Shown: piece by piece, positions 1-7,563 of the stretch
Layout: each line of letters opens with the position of its first letter
How positions within the stretch are numbered: position 1 is the stretch's first letter
Assembly (NCBI GenBank): GCA_964495085.1
Contig: CAZBUK010000065.1
Location: 1 to 22,745 of the forward strand
DNA: 22,745 nt
DNA from: CAZBUK01 sp964495085
GTDB taxonomy: Bacteria; Bacteroidota; Ignavibacteria; T3Sed10-11
Direction of reading: 5' to 3'
The notes under the pieces: generated by a model
What the model was told of the DNA's origin: nothing
The model's database searches: none
Seen by the model: the letters and a program-made list of their open reading frames with translations, nothing else
Position numbers and translations under genes: made by a program

Positions 1-1
1 C

Positions 2-232
2 TATAGGAAAGACAACGGCCTCGACTATACGATGGCGGCCGCACAGGCAAAATATTTTGCCAGCGAGGCGGCGTCGCGCGCCGCAAACGAAGCCGTGCAG
101 ATTCACGGCGGCTACGGATTTATAAAGGAATTTCCCGTCGAGAAATTATACCGCGACGTGAAGCTGGTTACCATCGGAGAAGGTACGTCCGAAGTTCAGA
201 AAATGGTAATTGCGAGACAACTGTTAAAGTGA
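2..232 (+). CDS. Acyl-CoA dehydrogenase, C-terminal fragment (5' end outside window)
   Basis: This is the last 76 codons of a flavin-dependent acyl-CoA dehydrogenase, which introduces the alpha-beta double bond into acyl-CoA thioesters and passes electrons to ETF. The reading frame is open from base 2 to the TGA at 230-232. Visible family signatures are the C-terminal helical-domain motif AVQIHGGYGF followed by a YRD segment, and IGEGTSEVQ near the end. In medium- and short-chain dehydrogenases the catalytic base is the Glu at this place (MCAD Glu376, in YEGT). Isovaleryl-CoA dehydrogenase instead has a small residue there and takes its Glu from an earlier helix. The fragment therefore looks like a straight-chain (butyryl-type) enzyme, although the substrate cannot be settled from the tail alone. 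It lies 47 bases upstream of the carboxylase gene on the same strand and is probably co-transcribed. Confidence 0.93.
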   Translation, partial: YRKDNGLDYTMAAAQAKYFASEAASRAANEAVQIHGGYGFIKEFPVEKLYRDVKLVTIGEGTSEVQKMVIARQLLK

Positions 233-241
233 AAACAGAGG

Positions 242-263
242 CCGGATCCGCAGCGGTATCCGG
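242..263 (+). other. Intercistronic hairpin
   Basis: CCGGATCCG-CAG-CGG(T)ATCCGG can fold into a GC-rich stem of nine pairs with one bulged T and a three-base loop. It sits between the stop of the acyl-CoA dehydrogenase and the start of the carboxylase gene. No T-run follows, so it is not a classical intrinsic terminator. It could stabilise an mRNA end or be a processing site. The fold is seen in the sequence; any function is inference. Confidence 0.4.
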
Positions 264-279
264 ATATCACGAATAACCC

Positions 280-1971
280 ATGCAGGAAAAAATCCTATCG
301 GAGCCGAATCCATCCATGCCGTCGATCGGAAGAGAGATAAAAAGAGACGCTGCGTTCAACCGCAACGAGGATGTCAATAAGAATCTGCTGCGCGTGCTCG
401 GATCCCGGGGAGATACCATCAGACTCGGCGGAGGGGAGCAGGCGATCCGGAAACAGCACTCCAGGAATAAGCTCACCGCACGGGAACGGATCGATAAGCT
501 GATCGATCCGGGATCGGATTTTCTGGAGATCGGGTTGTTCGCGGCATACGATATGTACACAGAGTACGGCGGGGCGCCTTCCTCCGGTACGGTGTTCGGC
601 GTCGGAAATATTCATGGCCGGGATACGGTGATCGTCGCCAACGACGCGACGGTCAAAGCGGGCGCATGGTTTCCGATGACATGTAAAAAAAATCTTCGCG
701 CCCAGGAGATCGCCATCGAGAACCGCCTGCCGATCGTGTATCTCGTCGATTCCGCCGGGGTATTTCTGCCGCTGCAGAACGAGATTTTCCCCGACAGGGA
801 ACACTTCGGAAGAATTTTCCGCAACAATGCCGTGATGTCGGCGATGGGAATAATTCAGATCGCGGCGATCATGGGGCCATGCGTGGCCGGCGGCGCCTAT
901 CTTCCCATCATGAGCGACGAGGCATTGATCGTTGATAAGACCGGTTACGTATTTCTGGCGGGTTCCCACCTGGTGAAAGCCGCGATCGGGGAGGACATCG
1001 AGAACGAAACCCTCGGAGGCGCAACCGTCCATTGCGAGATCAGCGGCGTAACCGATTATAAGATGCCCGACGATCAAACATGTCTGAATCAGATCCGCTC
1101 CATTCTGTCGAAGACGGGAATCCCCCGACGAACCGGATTCGACAGAGATAAAGCGAAGGCACCGGTTTTCGATCCGGAGGAATTGTACGGCATCATGCCG
1201 GATGACCGATCAAAACCGTACGATATGTACCAGGTGCTTGCCCGGATAATCGACGGGAGCGAGCTTGACGAATACAAACGGGACTACGGCAAAACGGTTA
1301 TTACGGGTTACGCGCGAATCGACGGTTGGGCGGCCGGCATTGTGGCGAATCAGCGTTCGATCGTAAAAACCCGGAAAGGCGAAATGCAGGTCGGAGGCGT
1401 CATTTATTCCGAAAGCGCCGATAAAGCCGCGCGTTTCATCATGAACTGCAATCAGAAAAAAATTCCGCTTGTTTTTTTTCAGGATGTAACCGGCTTCATG
1501 GTGGGCAGTCGTGCGGAACACGGCGGCATCATCAAAGACGGTGCGAAAATGGTCAATGCGGTTGCCAACAGCGTCGTACCGAAATTCACGGTCATCGCCG
1601 GGAACAGCTTCGGCGCCGGTAATTATGCAATGTGCGGAAAAGCATACGACCCGAGACTGATCGCCGCATGGCCCTCCGCGCGAATAGCGGTCATGGGGGG
1701 AGATCAGGCGAGCAAGACGCTCCTCGGCATTCGCATCCAGGCGATGAAGAAGAAGGGGGACGAGCTCGGAAAAGAAGAGATCGATAGGATGCTGAAGGAA
1801 ATCGGCGACAGATATCAGGCCGAGATGGATCCGCTGTATGCCGCCGCGCGATTATGGATCGACGATATCATCGATCCTGCGGCGACTCGCTCTTTCATTT
1901 CAAAGGGGATCGCGATGGCGGACAACGGGGGAGAAGTACCGGAATTCAAAACGGGAGTCATCCAGACCTGA
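280..1971 (+). CDS. Acyl-CoA carboxylase carboxyltransferase (beta) subunit, methylcrotonyl-CoA carboxylase-like
   Basis: A 563-residue carboxyltransferase subunit that moves CO2 from carboxybiotin to an acyl-CoA; the length is close to the usual 510-560. Two crotonase-like domains are clear. The N-terminal domain carries the DSAG segment at 157-160, the PDREHFGRIF stretch at 171-180 and the oxyanion loop GGAYLP at 204-209. The C-terminal domain has GNSFGAGNYAMCG at 441-453 followed by a WPSARIAVMGG segment. FPDREHFGRIF, the FLAG-like segment and the NYAMCG/WPSARIAVMGG pattern resemble methylcrotonyl-CoA carboxylase beta more than propionyl-CoA carboxylase. The enzyme also needs a biotin carboxylase/BCCP alpha subunit, which does not follow here; the next gene is a regulator. 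The first ATG has no clear Shine-Dalgarno; a second in-frame ATG at 316 is possible. Family assignment is firm and exact acyl-CoA specificity is inferred. Confidence 0.93.
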   Translation: MQEKILSEPNPSMPSIGREIKRDAAFNRNEDVNKNLLRVLGSRGDTIRLGGGEQAIRKQHSRNKLTARERIDKLIDPGSDFLEIGLFAAYDMYTEYGGAPSSGTVFGVGNIHGRDTVIVANDATVKAGAWFPMTCKKNLRAQEIAIENRLPIVYLVDSAGVFLPLQNEIFPDREHFGRIFRNNAVMSAMGIIQIAAIMGPCVAGGAYLPIMSDEALIVDKTGYVFLAGSHLVKAAIGEDIENETLGGATVHCEISGVTDYKMPDDQTCLNQIRSILSKTGIPRRTGFDRDKAKAPVFDPEELYGIMPDDRSKPYDMYQVLARIIDGSELDEYKRDYGKTVITGYARIDGWAAGIVANQRSIVKTRKGEMQVGGVIYSESADKAARFIMNCNQKKIPLVFFQDVTGFMVGSRAEHGGIIKDGAKMVNAVANSVVPKFTVIAGNSFGAGNYAMCGKAYDPRLIAAWPSARIAVMGGDQASKTLLGIRIQAMKKKGDELGKEEIDRMLKEIGDRYQAEMDPLYAAARLWIDDIIDPAATRSFISKGIAMADNGGEVPEFKTGVIQT

Positions 1972-1989
1972 GGCCGCCGCAAACGCATC

Positions 1990-2016
1990 TCCGCTTAAAT
2001 AGCGGAACCTAGTTCC
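1990..2016 (+). other. Two overlapping, mutually exclusive short hairpins
   Basis: In the 60-base gap before the response-regulator gene, TCCGCT-taaat-AGCGGA (1990-2006) and GGAAC-cta-GTTCC (2004-2016) are both perfect stems that share bases 2004-2006, so only one can form fully. Neither is followed by a T-tract. This could be a weak attenuator-like arrangement or chance; no function is established. Confidence 0.3.
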
Positions 2017-2031
2017 TGAATCCGATCGGAC

Positions 2032-3393
2032 ATGCATAAGATGACCAGAATACTTATTGTAGACGATGAGAAGAATATCCGCGATTCTCTGAAGATGATC
2101 CTCGAGTATGAGGGATATGAAACCTTCTTCGCGGAGAACGGCAAGCGGGCGCTTGAACAGATCGACGAGGAAGCGTTCGGCATAGTGCTTCTCGATATTA
2201 AAATGCCGGGTATGGACGGTTTGGAAGTCCTCGACAATATCAGAAAAAAGGACGAAGACCTCCCCGTTCTGATGATATCCGGGCACGGTACGATCGAGAC
2301 CGCGGTCGAGGCGACGAAAAAGGGGGCATACGACTTCTTGCAGAAACCGCTCGATCGCGAGAAGATACTCGTAACCGTCCGGAACGCCCTGCGCCAGCAG
2401 ACCCTTGCCCGTGAAAACCGCGAGATCAAGGAGAAGATCGAGGGAGACGAACAGATCCTGGGGGGAAGCCGGGCGATCGGGGATATTATCGAGCTGATCA
2501 AACGGGTCGGTCCGACCGACGCGCGAATTCTCATCACCGGCGAAAACGGCACAGGAAAAGAGCTGGTCGCGAAGGGCATTCACCGCTACAGCAAACGAAG
2601 CGGGATGGCGTTCGTCGAAGTGAACTGCGCGGCTATCCCGAACGAGTTGCTCGAATCGGAATTGTTCGGACATGAGAAAGGAGCTTTTACCGGTGCGGCC
2701 TCAAGACGTATCGGAAAATTCGAAGCGGCTCACCAGGGGACGCTGTTCCTCGACGAGATCGGCGATCTCAGTCTTACCGCGCAGGCGAAGGTACTCCGCG
2801 CGATCGAAGAGGGAAAGATCGAGCGTCTCGGCTCCAATAAGGTCATCGAGGTAGACGTCCGGCTGGTGTCGGCGACGAATAAGAACCTTCAACAACTCAT
2901 CGAGTCGGAAACCTTCCGCGAAGATCTGTACCACCGGCTGAACGTCATCCCCATACACATTCCACCGCTTCGCGAGCGACGTGAAGATATTCCCGTGCTG
3001 GCGCAGTCCTTTGCCGACGCGGTCTGCAAGAGGAACGGGTTCCCACGGAAGCTTTTCGATAAAGAGACGCTCAAGACTCTGCAGACTTACGAATGGAACG
3101 GCAACGTGCGCGAGCTTCGCAACATCGTGGAGCGGCTCGTCATCATGTCGCGCGGCGACAGGATACTCCCTGACGATCTCACGGTCATCGGTCCGCAGAA
3201 AAAGGGAGGGATCGACGCGATCGTGGAGACCGCCGAGACGTTCCAGGAATTCAAGGACAAAGCCGAACGGGAATTTCTGAAATATCAACTCGAACGGAGA
3301 GGCTGGAACGTCAGTCAGACTGCGGAGGATCTGGGAATACAGCGGAGTCACCTGTATAACAAGATCAAGAAGTACGGACTTGAGAGGAAGTAA
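2032..3393 (+). CDS. NtrC-family sigma54-dependent response regulator
   Basis: A 453-residue two-component regulator that activates sigma54 promoters. The receiver domain spans about residues 5-120, with acidic pocket D11/D12, phospho-acceptor D55 in LLDIKMPG and K105 in QKP. The AAA+ domain spans about 142-370, with Walker A GENGTGKE at 170-177, the sigma54-contacting GAFTGA loop at 217-222 and Walker B LFLDE at 238-242. A C-terminal Fis-type helix-turn-helix lies at about 425-450. All three domains look intact. The domain order and the NtrX/NtrC-like look are typical of orphan regulators in this group. No histidine kinase is adjacent, so the signal is unknown. It follows the carboxylase by 60 bases and may be co-transcribed with it. 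A second ATG at 2041 (start MTRILIVDD) is an equally acceptable start. Targets cannot be read from the window. Confidence 0.96.
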   Translation: MHKMTRILIVDDEKNIRDSLKMILEYEGYETFFAENGKRALEQIDEEAFGIVLLDIKMPGMDGLEVLDNIRKKDEDLPVLMISGHGTIETAVEATKKGAYDFLQKPLDREKILVTVRNALRQQTLARENREIKEKIEGDEQILGGSRAIGDIIELIKRVGPTDARILITGENGTGKELVAKGIHRYSKRSGMAFVEVNCAAIPNELLESELFGHEKGAFTGAASRRIGKFEAAHQGTLFLDEIGDLSLTAQAKVLRAIEEGKIERLGSNKVIEVDVRLVSATNKNLQQLIESETFREDLYHRLNVIPIHIPPLRERREDIPVLAQSFADAVCKRNGFPRKLFDKETLKTLQTYEWNGNVRELRNIVERLVIMSRGDRILPDDLTVIGPQKKGGIDAIVETAETFQEFKDKAEREFLKYQLERRGWNVSQTAEDLGIQRSHLYNKIKKYGLERK

Positions 3394-3458
3394 GCGAGGT
3401 CAAGCGCCGACGATTACCGCTTACCGTAGAACGGGGTTTGTGTCATATGAAAAGCCGC

Positions 3459-3476
3459 CACGAAGTTCAGTTCGTG
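3459..3476 (-). terminator. Possible weak terminator between convergent genes
   Basis: CACGAA-gttcag-TTCGTG is a perfect six-pair hairpin in the 107-base gap between the response regulator and the convergent T9SS-cargo gene. Read on the minus strand, the stem is followed by GCGGCTTTTC, a short T-run set too far away for a strong terminator. On the plus strand no T-run follows. Low confidence. Confidence 0.25.
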
Positions 3477-3500
3477 CAGGATAGTAACGGACGCCGCGAT

Positions 3501-4892
3501 CTAGCGGACGAGCACGAGCCTGGCCGTCGCCGAATATCCGTCGGCGTGCAGCCTGTAGAAATAAACGCCGCCCGGGAGCCCGGAGGCGTCGAACACAACT
3601 TCATGAACTCCAGGCGTCGTCTCCCCGTTGACCAGCTCGACAATTTTCTTCCCCAGTATGTCGTATATCGTCAGAGAGACCTCGGTAGTCCGCGATACCG
3701 AGTAACGGATTTTCGTCACGGGGTTAAAGGGATTCGGATAGTTCTGAAATAACTGATAGACGGTAGGATGGACGTCTTTCGTCGGCTTCACGGATACAGT
3801 GCCGTACGTTATTCCGCCGAGTATGGCCCCCACAAGGTCCGTTGAGTAACCCCATACATTTATTTCGGTCCCGATAAACCCTAATCCTTCCGCGAACCAA
3901 CGCCGGCTATCGTTGCATGCGTCGAATATTTCTAAATATAATCTGTGACGTCTTTCACCCCAGCGCATTTGTTTTTCCACATTGAGCAATCTCCCGGTTT
4001 GATAGGGGTCATCCTCCGTTAACGGGTAAACCTGGAGCATATCCGCGTACCGGAAGATCATCCTGTGCGTACCGTGATCGTAAACCGTACCTGCCCCTAT
4101 GTCGATTTTCCATCGAGGCGTATCGTTTATATGAACCAGCATGATGTTATCCGGAAGGGTGTCGATTCCGGTAACAAGATTTGAGTAATATGATATATGC
4201 CAAGGTCCAAAGTCCACCCGCTCGGTATTTCTGTATTGCCATACGTTGCCGACCTCGACGGGAAACCACGAGAGCACAGACTCCTGTCCGGTATCTTTGA
4301 TGCTGCCGAGGGTATCTCCGTTGATGATGCATCCCGTCAGTCTCCAGTATGCGGAGGATGATAGGTACGCTTCGATCAGCCCGATTCCATACGCGTATAT
4401 TTCGTGTTGTTCCTTATACGAGTAGACGGTGTCGCCGCGCGACGTGGACCGATACTGTTCGAATTTAACCGATGAAATCTGATAATCGAACAGCTCCGAT
4501 GTCATGTTCACGGATCGCCGCCAGGATGCGGGAGGATTGAGCGTTGAATCTTCGAGCGTCCACCACGTCTCTGCTCCGGTGAGGGGTATGTGACGGAGGT
4601 TGAGCGGAAGGGAATAAACATATAGAGAGTCGATATACCATCGGGGTTCGGTCAGGTCGTTCGTGTAAACGAAGATACCACCGGATGCTGTCGTATCAAC
4701 GCGGGTTATCCTTATCTCGATGGTATCCGCAGAGCCATGAATCGGAGGATAGTCCGTATTGATCGTGGTATATTGCCAGATATTTCCGACTTCGAAGGGA
4801 AAATAACTTAGAAGTGTATCGGACGTCGAGAACAACCGGGGTGTGTACAGACATGAACAGAAGAGTATGATGAAACCTGTTTTCAGCCGCAT
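3501..4892 (-). CDS. Secreted protein with duplicated domain and T9SS type A sorting domain
   Basis: A 463-residue exported protein. Residues 1-22 look like a signal peptide (MRLKTGFIILFCSCL, then a short polar stretch). The mature part holds two copies of a module, each opening with a near-identical block: YFPFEVGNIWQY near residue 30 and WFPVEVGNVWQY near residue 210. The C-terminal 85 residues are a textbook T9SS type A sorting domain: FQNYPNPFNPVTKIRYSV, then LTIYDILGKK, PGVHEVVFDASGLPGGVYFYRL and a basic end. The protein should cross the inner membrane by Sec and be exported to the cell surface or outside by T9SS. I do not recognise a function for the duplicated module. The gene stands alone on the minus strand between two unrelated units. 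Unlike most neighbours it has a strong Shine-Dalgarno, GGAGGA at 4896-4901, three bases before the ATG, which supports this start. Confidence 0.9.
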   Translation of the reverse strand: MRLKTGFIILFCSCLYTPRLFSTSDTLLSYFPFEVGNIWQYTTINTDYPPIHGSADTIEIRITRVDTTASGGIFVYTNDLTEPRWYIDSLYVYSLPLNLRHIPLTGAETWWTLEDSTLNPPASWRRSVNMTSELFDYQISSVKFEQYRSTSRGDTVYSYKEQHEIYAYGIGLIEAYLSSSAYWRLTGCIINGDTLGSIKDTGQESVLSWFPVEVGNVWQYRNTERVDFGPWHISYYSNLVTGIDTLPDNIMLVHINDTPRWKIDIGAGTVYDHGTHRMIFRYADMLQVYPLTEDDPYQTGRLLNVEKQMRWGERRHRLYLEIFDACNDSRRWFAEGLGFIGTEINVWGYSTDLVGAILGGITYGTVSVKPTKDVHPTVYQLFQNYPNPFNPVTKIRYSVSRTTEVSLTIYDILGKKIVELVNGETTPGVHEVVFDASGLPGGVYFYRLHADGYSATARLVLVR

Positions 4893-4931
4893 AGTTCCTC
4901 CGGAGTTGCATATCGGAACCGTGAACTGTTA

Positions 4932-4960
4932 AATATCCTGATAAAAAACAGAATAAGCAA
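4932..4960 (-). promoter_or_regulatory. Candidate sigma70-like promoter of the T9SS-cargo gene
   Basis: On the minus strand, TTGCTT (4955-4960) and GATATT (4932-4937) are separated by 17 bases, roughly 40 bases upstream of the start codon at 4892. Each box is only a partial match to consensus. Placement between the upstream operon's terminator and this gene makes a promoter here likely; the exact boxes are uncertain. Confidence 0.3.
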
Positions 4961-4965
4961 CGCGT

Positions 4966-5001
4966 AAAAAGCAAAACGGCAGCTCCGTATCGAAGCTGCC
5001 G
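4966..5001 (-). terminator. Rho-independent terminator of the nucleotidyltransferase-metK-ahcY operon
   Basis: On the minus strand the perfect eight-pair stem CGGCAGCT/AGCTGCCG (4977-4984 with 4994-5001, nine-base loop) is followed immediately by TTTTGCTTTTT. It lies about 50 bases beyond the ahcY stop codon. GC stem plus T-tract is the classical intrinsic terminator form, and it separates this operon from the downstream T9SS-cargo gene on the same strand. Confidence 0.85.
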
Positions 5002-5053
5002 TCTGTATGTATAGCTGTCCTTCTTGAAAACCGGTTCCCGCGGGGTTTTTTGG

Positions 5054-6334
5054 TCAGGTTCCCGCGCTGTAATCCGAAATATACTTCTGTTGTTCGGACG
5101 TCAGTTTGTCGATCTTGATGCCCATGGTTTTCAGCTTGAGCGCCGCAACGCGGTCGTCCTGTTTCTTCGGAATATCGTGAACGGTATTCGCCAGCCGTTT
5201 CCCTTTACGTGCGATCTCGGCAAGGCGTATCTGCGATAGGAACTGGTTCGCGAACGACATATCCATAACCTCCGAGGGATGTCCTTCGGCGGCGGCAAGG
5301 TTGACGAGGCGTCCCTTGGCCAGGACGTAAATTCTGTTGCCGTTTCGCAGCGTATATTCCTCGTTGTTGTCGCGAATCGTCCGGACCGATTTCTTGATTG
5401 CGTCGAGGTCGTTCAGATTTATTTCGCAATCGTAATGACCGGTATTGCAGACGATCGCGCCGTCCTTCATTTTTTCAAAATGCTTCCTTATGATAATGTC
5501 GTTGATGCCGGTCGCCGTCACGAAGACGTCGCCGATTCTGGCGGCCTGATCCATCGACATAACCTGATGGCCTTCGAGCGTTGCTTTCAGCGCGGCGCCC
5601 GGACGGACTTCGGTGATGATGGTGTTCGCACCCAGGCCGGCGGCGCGCATTGCAACCCCGCGGCCGCAATGTCCGTATCCAGCGACGACGACGTTTTTTC
5701 CAGCGAAGAGGATGCTGGTGGCTCTTAATATTCCATCCAACGTCGATTGTCCGGTACCGTATACGTTATCGAAATCCCATTTCGTTTCGGTGTCGTTAAC
5801 CGCGATGACCGGGTAGAGGAGCTTTCCGGCTTCCGCCATCGCCCGCAGGCGTTTGACGCCCGTCGTCGTCTCCTCGGTTCCGCCGATGACCGTGCTATCT
5901 GCGAGTTTGGTATACTTGTTATGGATCGTGAAGATCAGATCCGCGCCGTCGTCGAGCGTCAGGTTCGGTTCAATGTCGATGGTGCGGTCGATGCACCAAT
6001 AGAATTCTTCAACGTTCATGCCATGCCAAGCGAAGATCGGATAGCCGTCGGCAGCCAGCGCCGCTGCCACCAAATCGTTCGTCGAGAGCGGGTTGCAGCC
6101 GCTCCAGCTCAGTTCAGCTCCCGCGGCGACGAGCGCTTTGACGAGGACTGCGGTCTCCTTCGTCACATGGAGACATCCCGCTATTTTGAATCCCTTCAGT
6201 GGTTTGGTCTTGCTGTACTCGTCGATGAGAGACATCATCACCGGCATCCGCGACTCAGCCCATGATATCCTCTTTCTTCCTTCATCCGCCAGCTTCAGGT
6301 TTGCTACTTTATATTGACCTTTTTTGTAATCCAT
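5054..6334 (-). CDS. ahcY: Adenosylhomocysteinase (S-adenosylhomocysteine hydrolase)
   Basis: A 426-residue cytosolic NAD-dependent enzyme that reversibly splits S-adenosylhomocysteine into adenosine and homocysteine, relieving product inhibition of methyltransferases. Visible motifs are the substrate-domain start GCLHVTKETAVL, the conserved GGTEETTTGVKRL, NDTETKWDFDN (the family's catalytic Lys, Asp and Asn) and the NAD-binding Rossmann loop VVAGYGHCGRG. It lacks the long insertion of the eukaryotic/proteobacterial class and does not end in the KYRY-type tail, so it belongs to the shorter Thermotoga/archaeal-like class. The open frame extends to an ATG at 6415 inside metK; I chose the ATG at 6334 because MDYKKGQYKVANLKLADEG matches the family N-terminus and the longer form would overlap metK. 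It follows metK by 35 bases, so both halves of the methyl cycle are co-transcribed. Confidence 0.96.
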   Translation of the reverse strand: MDYKKGQYKVANLKLADEGRKRISWAESRMPVMMSLIDEYSKTKPLKGFKIAGCLHVTKETAVLVKALVAAGAELSWSGCNPLSTNDLVAAALAADGYPIFAWHGMNVEEFYWCIDRTIDIEPNLTLDDGADLIFTIHNKYTKLADSTVIGGTEETTTGVKRLRAMAEAGKLLYPVIAVNDTETKWDFDNVYGTGQSTLDGILRATSILFAGKNVVVAGYGHCGRGVAMRAAGLGANTIITEVRPGAALKATLEGHQVMSMDQAARIGDVFVTATGINDIIIRKHFEKMKDGAIVCNTGHYDCEINLNDLDAIKKSVRTIRDNNEEYTLRNGNRIYVLAKGRLVNLAAAEGHPSEVMDMSFANQFLSQIRLAEIARKGKRLANTVHDIPKKQDDRVAALKLKTMGIKIDKLTSEQQKYISDYSAGT

Positions 6335-6369
6335 GGTAATCCTGTGATATGAATGAATTGATATATTTT

Positions 6370-7512
6370 TCAGAGAAGCGACTTGAACCTGGGTACGAGA
6401 TCCAGATGTTCCCATGTGAAATCGTCGTCGTTTCTGCCGAAATGACCGTATGCCGCAGTCTTTCTGAAGATCGGACGACGGAGGTCGAGCCTTTCGATAA
6501 TTCCGCCCGGAGTCAAATCGATTTCTTTACTGATGAATGACGAGATATCCTCCTCGGATCGTTTTCCCGTTCCGAAGGTGTTGATATATATACTTACCGG
6601 CTCTCTCACGCCGATGGCGTAGGAGAGTTGAATGAGGCATTCGCTTGCAAGATCGGCTGCCACGATATTCTTGGCGAGGTACCGGGCTGCATAAGCCGCG
6701 CTCCGGTCGACCTTCGTCGAGTCCTTCCCGCTGAATGCTCCTCCGCCGTGGGGAGCTCGTCCGCCGTACGTATCGACAATGATCTTCCTGCCGGTCAGAC
6801 CGCTGTCACCATGCGGTCCGCCTATCTCGAATTTCCCGGTTGGATTGACATGGTAGATCGTTTTCGCATCCAGGAGTTCGGACGGAATCACTTTCCGGAT
6901 GACGTGTTCGAGGATGTCCTTTTTGATCTGTTCCTGCGTTACATCCGAATCATGCTGTGTGGAGATGACAATCGTGTGGACGCGAACCGGTTTCCTGTTG
7001 CCGTCGTACTCGATGGTGACCTGCGATTTCGCATCCGGACGGAGGTAGGGCATGATTCCCTCCCCGTTTTTCCGGATCTGTGCGAGCTTCTCGACCAGCC
7101 GGTGGGCGAATATTATCGGCATCGGCATGAGCTCTTCGGTTTCATCGTTCGCGTACCCGAACATCATTCCCTGATCTCCCGCTCCTCCGGTGTCGACGCC
7201 CATGGCGATATCCGACGACTGCTTGTTCAGCGCCAGCAGGACGGAGCATGAATCCGCATCGAACTTATATTCCGCTTTCGTGTAGCCGATCGAGCGAATG
7301 ACATCGCGGGCGACGTCCTGAAACTTGATATCCGCTTTCGTGGTTATTTCGCCCCCGATAAGCACAAGGCCGGTCGCGACGAAGCATTCACAGGCGACAC
7401 GGGATGCGGGATCTTCCCGGAGCGCGGCATCGAGAACCGCATCGGAAATCTGATCGCAGATTTTATCCGGGTGACCCTCCGAGACGGATTCAGATGTGAA
7501 TAAAAATGCCAT
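6370..7512 (-). CDS. metK: S-adenosylmethionine synthetase (methionine adenosyltransferase)
   Basis: A 380-residue cytosolic enzyme, normal length for bacterial MetK, that makes S-adenosylmethionine from methionine and ATP. The N-terminus FTSESVSEGHPDKICDQISD carries the ATP/methionine-binding His and the metal-binding Asp. GAGDQGMMFGYA and the glycine-rich loop GGGAFSGKDSTKVDRSAAY, which binds the triphosphate, are intact. An AGGAG lies 11 bases upstream of the ATG, which is a little far but supports the start. It sits between a sugar-phosphate nucleotidyltransferase (51 bases upstream) and ahcY (35 bases downstream), all on the minus strand. No S-adenosylmethionine riboswitch is visible in the short upstream gap, so control is probably from the operon promoter at 8617-8644. 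Confidence 0.97.
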   Translation of the reverse strand: MAFLFTSESVSEGHPDKICDQISDAVLDAALREDPASRVACECFVATGLVLIGGEITTKADIKFQDVARDVIRSIGYTKAEYKFDADSCSVLLALNKQSSDIAMGVDTGGAGDQGMMFGYANDETEELMPMPIIFAHRLVEKLAQIRKNGEGIMPYLRPDAKSQVTIEYDGNRKPVRVHTIVISTQHDSDVTQEQIKKDILEHVIRKVIPSELLDAKTIYHVNPTGKFEIGGPHGDSGLTGRKIIVDTYGGRAPHGGGAFSGKDSTKVDRSAAYAARYLAKNIVAADLASECLIQLSYAIGVREPVSIYINTFGTGKRSEEDISSFISKEIDLTPGGIIERLDLRRPIFRKTAAYGHFGRNDDDFTWEHLDLVPRFKSLL

Positions 7513-7563
7513 ATAACGTGTTTCTCCTAAATGATGCTTGGTACTGTATATATTGAAATAATT

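Noticed and set aside
295..1077. 260-residue minus-strand open frame
   Set aside because: It is antisense to the acyl-CoA carboxylase subunit; no recognisable motif and Asp/His/Arg-rich composition typical of a shadow.
5027..5049. AAAACC...GGTTTT hairpin just after ahcY as the operon terminator
   Set aside because: The stem is mostly A-T pairs whose T-run is part of the stem; the GC-rich stem with separate T-tract at 4966-5001 is a far better terminator.
6335..6415. N-terminal extension of ahcY to an ATG at 6415
   Set aside because: It would overlap the end of metK by 46 bases and add 27 residues that do not resemble the family; MDYKKGQYKVANLKLADEG at 6334 matches the normal start.
7513..7563. 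S-adenosylmethionine riboswitch upstream of metK
   Set aside because: The gap is only 51 bases and shows no multi-helix fold or conserved core of known S-adenosylmethionine riboswitches.
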